43,188 bases of DNA from the NCBI GenBank assembly GCA_020161215.1, contig JAIUOM010000023.1, positions 1-43,188 of the forward strand, given 5' to 3'. The stretch is from Pseudomonadota bacterium (lineage in GTDB: Bacteria; Pseudomonadota; Gammaproteobacteria; Burkholderiales; Burkholderiaceae_C). The notes under the pieces were generated by a model. That model had not been told where the DNA came from and searched no databases. It saw nothing but the letters and a program-made list of their open reading frames with translations. Position numbers and translations under genes: made by a program. Of this stretch, positions 31,916-39,089 are shown one piece after another; position 1 is the first letter of the stretch, and each line of letters opens with the position of its first letter.

Positions 31916-32312
31916 TGCGGCGGGCATCGCCAAGTTGTTGCAGGCGGCGCGGCGCAACCTGGCCGATGCTGGCATCGCACAGCTCAGTGCGGACAATCGC
32001 TTTGACGCCGCCTACAAATGCATCATGCAGTGCGCGATGATGGGCTTATGGGCCAATGGTTTTCGCACTTCGACCAGCCAGCCTGGGCATCACCAGACGG
32101 CCATCCAAAGCCTGAAACTGACGATGGGTGTGGCGCAGCCAGACGTGATTGTGCTGGACGCACTGCGCCGCCAGCGCAACCTGAGCGATTACGAGGGCGA
32201 CCCCGTGTCCACGCCAACGCTGCAGGCTTGCATCGAGCAGTCCGCCAAGCTGCTGGCGCACACCGAAGGCTGGCTGCGTGCCCATCGCCCCGATTTGTTG
32301 ACCGCGGCATGA
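31863..32312 (+). CDS. HEPN-like protein, probable toxin partner
   Basis: 149 residues, all alpha by composition. LQAARRNLADAGIAQLSADN, RFDAAYKCIMQCAMMGLWAN and the motif LRRQRNLSDYEGD align with HEPN domains. In HEPN ribonucleases the motif is R-x4-6-H; here R105 is followed after four residues by Tyr110 instead of His. It overlaps the preceding nucleotidyltransferase gene by 53 bases in another frame, and an in-gene GGAGACGCCG sits just before its ATG, so the two are translationally linked. Whether it is an active RNase, a Tyr-based target of adenylylation, or an inactive regulator is open. Confidence 0.7.
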   Translation: MSLQNLLAIGRLQAHQPDAAGIAKLLQAARRNLADAGIAQLSADNRFDAAYKCIMQCAMMGLWANGFRTSTSQPGHHQTAIQSLKLTMGVAQPDVIVLDALRRQRNLSDYEGDPVSTPTLQACIEQSAKLLAHTEGWLRAHRPDLLTAA

Positions 32313-32404
32313 GTGCGGGCCAGGGAAACCTGTTCCAGTAGGAAAAGCGCGTTCATTGGTGGACGCGTGGCGGTCGGTATGCTGAGGGCGATGCTGGTCA
32401 CCCT

Positions 32405-33697
32405 TCACCGCACCGCGAACTCCTCCGTGCAATGCCTGCGCCCATGCTCGTGGTACGCAATCGCCAGGATCGGGCCGACGGACAGCAGCAGCAGCCCCCA
32501 GGGCAGCGGCACGCCCAGCGACACCGCCACCGGCGCCAGGGCGATGCAGGCGATGCAGACGAGGGGCAGGTACCAGTCCGACTGCCGCACGCGCGAGATG
32601 AAGCGGTACAGCACCCACAGCGAGATCACGTAGATGCTTTCGGCCACCGCCACGGTGGCAATGGCGTAGGTGGCCGAGACGCCGTGCGCGGCGGCTTCGC
32701 CCGCGGCCGCCGGGGCGTGGGCGGAGGCTTCCTTGGCGGCCTTCAGCACGTCGGCCACCACCTCCAGCCCGCTGCCCACGGCGGCCAGCGCCGCGAACAG
32801 CACCACGTGGCCATAGCCCCACGGAAAGGCGCGATCACGGTGCTGGTGCAGCGCCTCGGCCGAAGGCACCAGAAAGTACATCCACCACAGGCAGAACACC
32901 AGCAGCATGCAGCCAAAGCCGACCAGGCTCACGTCCCAGGACCAGGCCCAGTCCATCGCGGCCCAGATGCTGGCCACGGAATTGCTGGCGCCCAGAATGC
33001 CCTCGCCCAGCACGATGATGACCAGCAGGCTGTAGCGCTCGGCGATGTGGTGCGCATGCCAGGGTGTGGGTGCGGCGCGCTCGGCCCACACCGGCACGCT
33101 GAATTCGCCCAGCCACAGCAGGCCAAACCCCATCCACATCGCGCCGCCCGCCAGCGCGCCGGTCTGCGTGCCCAGCAGAAACAGCAGCCAGCCGACCTGC
33201 ACCAAGGCGATGCCCGTGGCGTAGCGCAGGCAGGTGCGCTGGCACTCCGGGTGGCCGCGGGCGGCACGCACCCATTGCAGACACAGCGCCACGCGCATCA
33301 CCAGGTAGCCGGCGACACCGGCGTTGAATTTCCCCTCGAAAAAGCCCGGCACGCCCGCCGCCAGCGCCAGCACGCCCACCATCTGCGCCATGGTCAGCAC
33401 GCGGAACGTGGGCGTGTCGTCGTCGTAGGCCGAGGCGAACCAGGTGTAGTTCATCCACGCCCACCAGATGGCGCTGAAGGCAATGGCAAACCCGACCAGC
33501 GCGCTGCCGGTGTGGTGCGCCACGATGCCGTGGTGCAGCTGCGCGGCGGCCTGCGCGATGGCGACCACGAACACCAGGTCGAACAGCAGCTCCAGCGGCG
33601 TGGCCGCGCGGTGCGGCTCATGGATGTCGCGGCCCTGGGTGCGGCGCGGTCGGCCGTGGGGCGGGGCAGGGGGCGTGGACAAGGCGGTGGAGGCCAT
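32405..33697 (-). CDS. Low temperature requirement A (LtrA) family membrane protein
   Basis: 430 residues from the ATG at 33697; the frame stays open to 34456 but that part lies antisense to the DUF3025 gene and the 28-nt motif. About 11-12 membrane helices. LtrA signatures: TPLELLFDLVFVVAIAQAAA near the N-terminus, WWAWMNYTWFASAYDDDT, and HIAERYSLLVIIVLGEGILG in the middle. The family's biochemical role is unknown; it was named for growth of Listeria at low temperature. TATACT on the - strand (33732-33737) is a good -10 upstream. Convergent with the HEPN gene across 92 bp that show nothing recognisable. Confidence 0.85.
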   Translation of the reverse strand: MASTALSTPPAPPHGRPRRTQGRDIHEPHRAATPLELLFDLVFVVAIAQAAAQLHHGIVAHHTGSALVGFAIAFSAIWWAWMNYTWFASAYDDDTPTFRVLTMAQMVGVLALAAGVPGFFEGKFNAGVAGYLVMRVALCLQWVRAARGHPECQRTCLRYATGIALVQVGWLLFLLGTQTGALAGGAMWMGFGLLWLGEFSVPVWAERAAPTPWHAHHIAERYSLLVIIVLGEGILGASNSVASIWAAMDWAWSWDVSLVGFGCMLLVFCLWWMYFLVPSAEALHQHRDRAFPWGYGHVVLFAALAAVGSGLEVVADVLKAAKEASAHAPAAAGEAAAHGVSATYAIATVAVAESIYVISLWVLYRFISRVRQSDWYLPLVCIACIALAPVAVSLGVPLPWGLLLLSVGPILAIAYHEHGRRHCTEEFAVR

Positions 33698-33782
33698 GGC
33701 GAGCGAAGGACTGGGGCAGGAGCGGGGCGCCAGTATAGGGCAGCCCCCGGGCCACTGGTTGCATGGTGAAATAAGCCACAGG

Positions 33783-33810
33783 CCGGCGCGGGCATTGCCA
33801 AATAAGCTAT
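33783..33810 (+). repeat. 28-nt dispersed motif, copy G
   Basis: CCGGCG at 33783, CC at positions 16-17, GCTAT at 33806-33810, CAAATG tail. It lies in the 177-bp divergent gap between the LtrA and DUF3025 genes. Confidence 0.75.
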
Positions 33811-33861
33811 CAAATGAAGAGCGTTGAGGAGGCGTGGTGAGGCGACCGTCACGTGCTGTGG

Positions 33862-33867
33862 CAGCAT
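33862..33867 (+). promoter_or_regulatory. Candidate -10 element of a leaderless start
   Basis: CAGCAT, exactly seven bases before the ATG at 33875, with no ribosome site. The match to TATAAT is weak on its own; its value is in sharing the spacing of four others. Confidence 0.25.
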
Positions 33868-33874
33868 CGGCGGC

Positions 33875-34684
33875 ATGACCCGTGCATCGGCTTCCTCTCG
33901 CGCTGCCCCGGCCCAGGCCGCGGCGCCAAGCCTCGATTGGGCGCGGCCCTGGTGGCAGGCGCTGCGGCCCTGGGGCGGGCCGGCGTTGGCCGCCTGGCAG
34001 GCTGGCGCCGAGGTGGGGCAGGCGCTGAACCGCGTGGCCACGGCGGCGCCGCGCTTCGTGCCGCAGTCGGCCCTGCCGGCCGGCGTGGCGTATGAAGACT
34101 TCGTGCACACGCAGGGCGCGGTGCCCACGCGCGACAACCCGCACGATTTCTTCAACGGCCTGATCTGGCTGGCCTGTCCGCGCACCAAGCGGCGCCTGAA
34201 CCAGCTGCAGGCCGCCGAAATCGCCCGCGATGGCGTGCGCGCCACGCGCGGCCCGGTGCGCGACGCCATTACCCTGCTGGACGAGAACGGCGCCCTGCTG
34301 TCCGCCCCCGAGCCGCTGTGGCAGGCCCTGGCCGGGCGGCGCTGGGCCGAACTGTTCGGGCCCATGCGGCCGCTGTGGCGCCAGGCGCACCTGTGGCTGC
34401 TGGGCCACGCCACGCTGGAAAAGCTGCTCGCGCCCTACCCCTCGATCACCGCCCACGTGCTGCCCGCCCCGCCCGGGCTGGACAGCCTGGCCCAGGCCGA
34501 CGCCTGGCTGGCCGAATGGCTCAGCGCCGAGCGGCTGGCCGCCAAACCCTTCGCGCCGCTGCCCGTGCTGGGCGTGCCCGGCTGGTGGCCCCCCAACGAG
34601 GCGCCCGGTTTCTACCAGGACGTGCGCGTGTTCAGACCCCTGCCGGTGCGCATCCCGGGAGCCGGCGGCACGGCCGACACCTGA
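33875..34684 (+). CDS. DUF3025 domain protein
   Basis: 269 residues from the ATG at 33875 (an in-frame upstream ATG at 33824 adds 17 residues unlike the family). The DUF3025 core is clear: FVPQSALPAGVAYEDFVHTQ, GAVPTRDNPHDFFNGLIWLA, CPRTKRRLNQLQAAEIAR, RGPVRDAITLLDENGALL and a C-terminal WWPPNEAPGFYQDVRVFRP. No signal peptide or membrane helix. The function of the family is unknown. The conserved acidic/histidine cluster in TRDNPHDFFN suggests an active site, but that is inference. Confidence 0.82.
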   Translation: MTRASASSRAAPAQAAAPSLDWARPWWQALRPWGGPALAAWQAGAEVGQALNRVATAAPRFVPQSALPAGVAYEDFVHTQGAVPTRDNPHDFFNGLIWLACPRTKRRLNQLQAAEIARDGVRATRGPVRDAITLLDENGALLSAPEPLWQALAGRRWAELFGPMRPLWRQAHLWLLGHATLEKLLAPYPSITAHVLPAPPGLDSLAQADAWLAEWLSAERLAAKPFAPLPVLGVPGWWPPNEAPGFYQDVRVFRPLPVRIPGAGGTADT

Positions 34685-34758
34685 CCAGGCTGCTCATCGA
34701 CAAGCGGGGGCGGATGCCTGGAAGCGCAAGACCCCACGCATGCTGTCCCCGACCTACC

Positions 34759-34944
34759 AAAACGCCTTCAAAAATGCCCAACCGTTCGCGTTGAGCCCTT
34801 CGACAAGCCTGATACCGATTGGCGTTCAAACTACAAGAGCCGTTCAGGCTGAGCCTGTCGAAGCCCGGCGCGGCGTTTCGACAAGCCTGTCCTGAGCCCG
34901 TCGAAGGGCTCAACGCGAACGGTTTGATGCTTTTGAACGCCTTT
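34759..34944. repeat. Large imperfect inverted repeat (REP-like) after the DUF3025 gene
   Basis: ACCGTTCGCGTTGAGCCCTT and the next four bases (34781-34804) are perfectly inverted at 34900-34923, and similarity continues outwards on both sides to about 34759 and 34944. Inside are two further copies of the GAGCCTGTCGAA / TTCGACAAGCCTG theme facing each other. No transposase is nearby. This is the class of GACAGGCTCAG-type REP sequence seen in many proteobacteria. Confidence 0.65.
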
Positions 34945-35007
34945 TAGTATGAGTGGTCGAAAACGACGCTGCCATCAAGAACGAATGGCCGCGGAGCAGG
35001 CCAGCTC

Positions 35008-35127
35008 AGCAGACGCCGTGGAGAGGGCTTCGCCCGGCCACTGGCGTCGCCCCCTTGAGGGGGGAGGCGCAACATCGCGCAGCGAGTGGAGCCTGGGGGT
35101 GGGCTCACTTCCTGCCTGGGGGTGGGC
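35008..35127 (-). repeat. Post-stop stem-loop element, copy 2
   Basis: Read on the - strand it starts right after the TAA of the TOPRIM gene with GCCCACCCCCAGGC (the 15-base unit occurs twice, 35092-35106 and 35115-35129), then the hairpin TCCCCCCTCAAGGGGGCGA and GTGGCCGGGCGAAGCC, ending GTCTGCTGA. It aligns with 7056-7150, which likewise follows a stop codon in the sense direction. With the REP-like repeat it fills the whole 34685-35127 gap; no gene is seen there. Confidence 0.6.
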
Positions 35128-35805
35128 TTATTCGCCTCCAAAAACCTCCAGCACCGCCTGCATTTGCGCCGCCGTCACCGCATCCGCGCGGCGCGTGGCC
35201 GCCTCCACGCAGCTGGCGCGCAGCACGGCCGGCGGCAGGCTGCCCAGGCCGCGGAACATGCCGTCGGACATCGACACATCTCCGCGCGCCAGGGTGTGCT
35301 GGCGCAGTGCGCGCATCTGCTCTGGCGTGTAGGCCAAGTGCTCGCTCACTTCTCCGCTGCCTGAGTCGGCCACGCGCAGTAGGCCCATGGGCGCGCGCAC
35401 CATCCACACGTGGCCCTGGGTCAGCAGGTCGGGCGCGAAGCGCCGCAGGTACAGCAGCACCAGCGCGCCAATGTGAATGCCGTCGGCGTCCGGGTCGAAC
35501 AACAGGCACAGGCGCTCGAAGCGGCGCGCGGCGAGCCGCTCGGCGCCAGTGTCCAGCGCCGACGGCCAGCCCATGGCCTGCGCCAGCTGCGGGTACAGCG
35601 GGTAGCCCAGCACCCGCGTGGGGCTGGCGCGCCAGGCGTTCAGTGGCTTGCCCTGCAGCGGCAGCACGGCTTGGCGGCGCGCGTCGCGCACGGCGGCCAC
35701 CGAGTGGGCGGCCGAATCGCCCTCGACCAGAAACAGCTCGCAGCCCGCGCCATGTTCGATGCTGTCGATCAACTTGACGCGGGCCTGGCTGGGGAAGGGG
35801 GGCAT
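35128..35805 (-). CDS. Stand-alone TOPRIM protein resembling the C-terminal part of GyrB/ParE
   Basis: 225 residues from the ATG at 35805. The TOPRIM domain has all metal ligands in GyrB/ParE style: CELFLVEGDSA (E28), VLPLQGKPLNAW (compare the LRGKILN of ParE) and FDPDADGIHIGALVLLYLRR (D104, D106, D108), then GHVWMVRAPMGLLRV. The C-terminal FRGLGSLPPAVL corresponds to the YKGLGEM segment. The GHKL ATPase and transducer domains, about 400 residues in a full GyrB, are missing: only 106 bp separate this start from argE. The frame is intact and ligands conserved, which argues against a decaying fragment. Function unknown; it might bind a GyrA/ParC partner or act as a nuclease-like TOPRIM enzyme. 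Confidence 0.75.
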   Translation of the reverse strand: MPPFPSQARVKLIDSIEHGAGCELFLVEGDSAAHSVAAVRDARRQAVLPLQGKPLNAWRASPTRVLGYPLYPQLAQAMGWPSALDTGAERLAARRFERLCLLFDPDADGIHIGALVLLYLRRFAPDLLTQGHVWMVRAPMGLLRVADSGSGEVSEHLAYTPEQMRALRQHTLARGDVSMSDGMFRGLGSLPPAVLRASCVEAATRRADAVTAAQMQAVLEVFGGE

Positions 35806-35840
35806 GCGTGGGAGAAAAAAAGAACAAAAACAGCCGTCAG

Positions 35841-35868
35841 CCGGCGTGGATCAATCCAAGATAACTAT
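35841..35868 (+). repeat. 28-nt dispersed motif, copy H
   Basis: CCGGCG at 35841, CC at positions 16-17, ACTAT at 35864-35868, CAAAAG tail. It lies between the TOPRIM and argE genes, antisense to both. Confidence 0.65.
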
Positions 35869-35911
35869 CAAAAGAGAAGTAAAAAGAAGCGCAAAGACGC
35901 CCTGACCAAGC

Positions 35912-37066
35912 TCACAAGGACTGCGCCAGCCGCCGTAGAAAACGCTCGCACTGCTCCAGTTGCGCCACCTCCACGTACTCGTCCACCTTGTGCGCCTGCT
36001 CGATCGAGCCCGGCCCGCACAGCACGGTGGGGATGCCAATGCCCTGGAACAGCCCCGCCTCGGTGCCGTAGGCCACCTTGCGCACGGCGCGGTCGGCCGT
36101 GAGGGCGCGCACCAGCTCGGTCACGGCGGCCTGCTCGCTGGCGTCCAGCGCCGGGGCGGCGCCGCCGCGTTCCAGCTCGATGCGGGCGCCGGCAAATTCG
36201 CGTTGCATGCGCGGCAGCAGCTCGTCCTGCACGTAGCGCTCGATGCGGATGTGCACGTCGGCCGGCGCCAGGCCCGGCAGGTTGCGGAACTCGAAGCTGA
36301 ACTCGCACAGCTCGGGCAAGGTGTTGGGCGCGATGCCGCCCGAGATCTGGTTGGTGGTGATGGTGGTGTAGGGCACGTCGAACGCGTCGTCGAACGGCCC
36401 CTCGGCGCGCCAGGCGTCGGCCAGGTCGCGGATGTGGCAGATCAGCCGCGCCGCGTACTCGATGGCGTTGCACCCCTGCGGCGTGAGCGACGAATGCGCC
36501 GCCTTGCCGTGCACCCGGCAGCGGTAGAAGTTGAGGCCCTTGTGCGCCACCACCGGCTTCATCGAGGTCGGCTCGCCCACCACACAGCCATCGGCGCGGA
36601 TGCCGCGCGCCTGCAGCTCGGCCAGCATGAAGGGTGCGCCCACGCAGGCGATCTCCTCGTCGTACGAAAACGCCAGGTGCAGCGGCTTCGCGCGCGGCTG
36701 GGCCAAAAATTCAGGCACCAGCGCCAGGGCGCAGGCGATGAAGCCCTTCATGTCGCAGCTGCCGCGGGCGTACAGGCGGCCGTCGCCCTTGTCGGTCAGC
36801 TTGAAGGGGTCGCTGGACCAGTCCTGCCCGTCGACCGGCACCACGTCGGTGTGGCCCGACAGGATGATGCCGCCCTGGGTGCCGCCGTCCTGCGCCGGCA
36901 GGGTGCAGAACAGGTTGGCCTTGCTGCCCTCGGCGTTGGGGTTGAGCCAGGGCGTCAGCCCCTGGGCGCGCAAGGCGTCGCGCACCTCCTCGATCAGGCC
37001 GAGGTTGGAGTGGCGGCTGACGGTGTCGAAGGCGATCAGGCGGTCGAGCCAGGCCAGGGTGTTCAT
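35912..37066 (-). CDS. argE: Acetylornithine deacetylase
   Basis: 384 residues, M20 metallopeptidase family. Metal ligands H72 and D105 (SGHTDVVPVDG, GSCDMKGFIACAL), catalytic E137 with E138 (FSYDEEIACVGAPF), and a dimerisation domain holding KAAHSSLTPQGCNAIEYAA. LIAFDTVSRHSNLGLI at the N-terminus and the FRNLPG segment match ArgE rather than DapE. It hydrolyses N-acetylornithine to ornithine in arginine synthesis. A - strand TATGAT (37102-37107) is a possible -10. Start codon unambiguous; no operon partner is evident downstream. Confidence 0.9.
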   Translation of the reverse strand: MNTLAWLDRLIAFDTVSRHSNLGLIEEVRDALRAQGLTPWLNPNAEGSKANLFCTLPAQDGGTQGGIILSGHTDVVPVDGQDWSSDPFKLTDKGDGRLYARGSCDMKGFIACALALVPEFLAQPRAKPLHLAFSYDEEIACVGAPFMLAELQARGIRADGCVVGEPTSMKPVVAHKGLNFYRCRVHGKAAHSSLTPQGCNAIEYAARLICHIRDLADAWRAEGPFDDAFDVPYTTITTNQISGGIAPNTLPELCEFSFEFRNLPGLAPADVHIRIERYVQDELLPRMQREFAGARIELERGGAAPALDASEQAAVTELVRALTADRAVRKVAYGTEAGLFQGIGIPTVLCGPGSIEQAHKVDEYVEVAQLEQCERFLRRLAQSL

Positions 37067-37240
37067 GGGCGTGTCCGGGGGTGTGTGGCGGGTTCCAGGC
37101 CATCATAGTCACAGGCCGCCCACCGCCTGCGTGGCGGCAAGCCCCTCGCCGCCACGGGGCGCGCCGCGCCACCGTATGATGCGGGCGGCGCCGCGCGCTC
37201 GCACCCGCGCGCGCGAACGCGCGAGAAGAAAAGGGTCTGT

Positions 37241-37268
37241 CTTGAATCCGCCCGTCCAGCCCCTATCT
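37241..37268 (+). promoter_or_regulatory. Heat-shock (sigma-32) promoter of htpX
   Basis: CTTGAA (37241-37246), 13 bp, CCCCTATCT (37260-37268) fits the sigma-32 consensus CTTGAAA / CCCCATnT closely. It lies 64 bp before the htpX ATG, and HtpX is a known heat-shock protease. Confidence 0.75.
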
Positions 37269-37289
37269 TGATTGACCATTGCCACGCCG

Positions 37290-37308
37290 GCCCGGAACCG
37301 TTCCGGGC
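37290..37308 (+). promoter_or_regulatory. Hairpin in the htpX leader
   Basis: GCCCGGAA (37290-37297) pairs perfectly with TTCCGGGC (37301-37308) around a 3-base loop, 25 bases before the start codon and downstream of the sigma-32 promoter. It does not cover the AAGGAA ribosome site, so a stability role is likelier than a thermosensor. Confidence 0.45.
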
Positions 37309-37332
37309 GCCGCGCGGGCACCAAGGAACACC

Positions 37333-38202
37333 ATGACACGCATTCTTCTGTTTGTTTTGACCAACGTCGCCGTGATGGTGGTGGTGGGCATCGTCACCAG
37401 TCTGCTGGGCGTGGGCCGCGCCACCGGCGCCAACACCGCCCAGCTGATGATCTTCTCGCTGGTGGTCGGCTTCACCGGCGCCATCATCTCGCTGCTGATG
37501 AGCAAGTCCATGGCCAAGATGAGCATGGGCCTGCAGATCATCAGCCAGCCGGGCAACGCCGACGAGGCCTGGATCGTCGACACCGTGCGCAAGTTCGCCG
37601 AAAAAGCCGGTATCGGCATGCCCGATGTCGCCATCTACGAGGGCGAACCCAACGCCTTCGCCACCGGCGCGTTCAAGAATTCGGCCCTGGTGGCCGTCTC
37701 CACGGGCCTGCTGCGCGGCATGACGCGCGAGGAGGTCGAGGCCGTCATCGGCCACGAGGTGGCGCACATCGCCAACGGCGACATGGTCACCATGGCGCTG
37801 ATTCAGGGCGTGATGAACACCTTCGTGGTGTTCGCCAGCCGCGTCATCGGCTCCATCGTGGACGGTTTTCTGCGCCGTGGCGACGACAACAGCGGCCCCG
37901 GCATCGGTTACTACGTCACCACCATCGTGCTCGACATCCTGTTCGGCTTCCTGGCCGGCATCGTCGTGGCCTGGTTCTCGCGCCAGCGCGAATTCCGCGC
38001 CGACCGCGGCGCGGCCCAGCTGATGGGCCAGCCCAACTCCATGATCAACGCCCTGGCGCGCCTGGGCGGCCTGCATGCCGAAGGCCAGCAGATGCCGCAG
38101 AACCTGCAGACCATGGCCATCGCCGGCAGCATCGGCAAGCTGTTCGCCAGCCACCCGCCGATGGAAGAGCGCATCGCCGCGCTGAAGGCGCAGCGGGGCT
38201 GA
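37333..38202 (+). CDS. htpX: Membrane protease HtpX
   Basis: 289 residues from the ATG at 37333, preceded by AAGGAACACC. Two N-terminal membrane helices ([40 protein letters not shown]), the zinc site HEVAH at 141-145 with third ligand E220 in [12 protein letters not shown], and two further helices around 155-215. [19 protein letters not shown] is conserved in the family. HtpX is an inner-membrane M48 metalloprotease that degrades misfolded membrane proteins. A sigma-32 promoter and a leader hairpin lie upstream. Confidence 0.95.
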   Translation: MTRILLFVLTNVAVMVVVGIVTSLLGVGRATGANTAQLMIFSLVVGFTGAIISLLMSKSMAKMSMGLQIISQPGNADEAWIVDTVRKFAEKAGIGMPDVAIYEGEPNAFATGAFKNSALVAVSTGLLRGMTREEVEAVIGHEVAHIANGDMVTMALIQGVMNTFVVFASRVIGSIVDGFLRRGDDNSGPGIGYYVTTIVLDILFGFLAGIVVAWFSRQREFRADRGAAQLMGQPNSMINALARLGGLHAEGQQMPQNLQTMAIAGSIGKLFASHPPMEERIAALKAQRG

Positions 38203-38224
38203 AGAAGGTAGCCGCCTCGCACCG

Positions 38225-38250
38225 TCCCCAGCGCGTCGGCGGGGGCTTTC
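38225..38250 (+). terminator. Weak candidate terminator after htpX
   Basis: CCCC and GGGGG flank AGCGCGTCGGC, followed by CTTTC. The stem is short and the T-run poor. It lies between convergent htpX and SDR genes. Confidence 0.25.
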
Positions 38251-38266
38251 AGGGGCGGTGGCCGTT

Positions 38267-39076
38267 TCAGACCTGGGGAACCGGGGAGCTCGATTGCTGG
38301 GACAGTCCGCCGTCCACCACGAGTTCGATGCCGTTGATGTACTTCGCCTCGTCGCTGGCCAAGTAGAGCACGGCGTGCGCCACATCCCAGGCTTCGCCCA
38401 TCTTGCCGGTCGGAGACATCGCGTCGCGCAGTGCGATCATGCGGTCGGCATCGCCGCCATAGAACCGGGTGAGTGGCTCCACGATCATGGGCGTGTGAAT
38501 CAAGCCCGGCAGTACGCTGTTGACGCGGATGCCTTTGGCGGCGTACTGCATCGCGACATAGCGCGACAGGCCGTTCACCGCCGCCTTGCTGGCACCGTAG
38601 GAGACGTAGGGCACGCCGCCCCAGCGTGTGCTGGCCAGGGACGAAATGTTGACGATGGCGCCGCTGCCCTGTTTTTCCATCAACGGTAGAACGTGCTTGC
38701 AGGCCAGGAACATGCTCTTGACGTTGACATTGAACACTCGGTCCCAGGCCTCCTCGGACAATTCCACCGGGCCACCCACTTCAGCGATACCGACGTTGTT
38801 GACCAGGATGTCGCAACCCCCGAAGTGGGTGAGGCAGGCCTGGACCATGCCCGTGACGTCGGCGCTCACGGCGACATCGGCTTGGTGTGCCTCGCAGATG
38901 CCGCCCGCCTCCCGCACCAGACGCTGTGTTTCCTTGGCCGCGTCCAGGTTGCGGTCCACCGCCAGCACCTTGGCCCCTTCACGGGCCAGCAGCACCGAGA
39001 TGGCCTTGCCATTGCCGATGCCTGCACCAATCGAACCGGCGCCGACAACCAGGGCCGTCTTGTCTTTCACTCTCAT
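38267..39076 (-). CDS. Short-chain dehydrogenase/reductase (SDR)
   Basis: 269 residues from the ATG at 39076, chosen because CAGGAGATT lies just upstream; an in-frame ATG at 39097 overlaps the thiolase stop. Classical SDR: cofactor glycines in VVGAGSIGAGIGNGKAIS, VDRN after strand 2 (favouring NAD), NNVG, catalytic Ser in NISSLAST and YGASK for Tyr/Lys, and GGLS at the end. It probably oxidises a 3-hydroxyacyl-CoA or a ring hydroxyl in the pathway encoded by this operon. Last gene of the run that enters the window at its right edge. Confidence 0.88.
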   Translation of the reverse strand: MRVKDKTALVVGAGSIGAGIGNGKAISVLLAREGAKVLAVDRNLDAAKETQRLVREAGGICEAHQADVAVSADVTGMVQACLTHFGGCDILVNNVGIAEVGGPVELSEEAWDRVFNVNVKSMFLACKHVLPLMEKQGSGAIVNISSLASTRWGGVPYVSYGASKAAVNGLSRYVAMQYAAKGIRVNSVLPGLIHTPMIVEPLTRFYGGDADRMIALRDAMSPTGKMGEAWDVAHAVLYLASDEAKYINGIELVVDGGLSQQSSSPVPQV

Positions 39077-39089
39077 GTGAATCTCCTGT

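Noticed and set aside
33698-34456. N-terminal extension of the LtrA-family frame
   Set aside because: The added ~250 residues are antisense to the DUF3025 gene and span copy G of the dispersed motif; the conserved LtrA region starts after the ATG at 33697.
34781-34923. Terminal inverted repeats of an insertion sequence or MITE
   Set aside because: No transposase, no target duplication seen, and the sequence type is that of REP elements.
37190-37230. Alternating GCGCGCGCG stretch as a Z-DNA or regulatory element
   Set aside because: Short and expected at this GC level; no symmetry with nearby promoters that would give it meaning.
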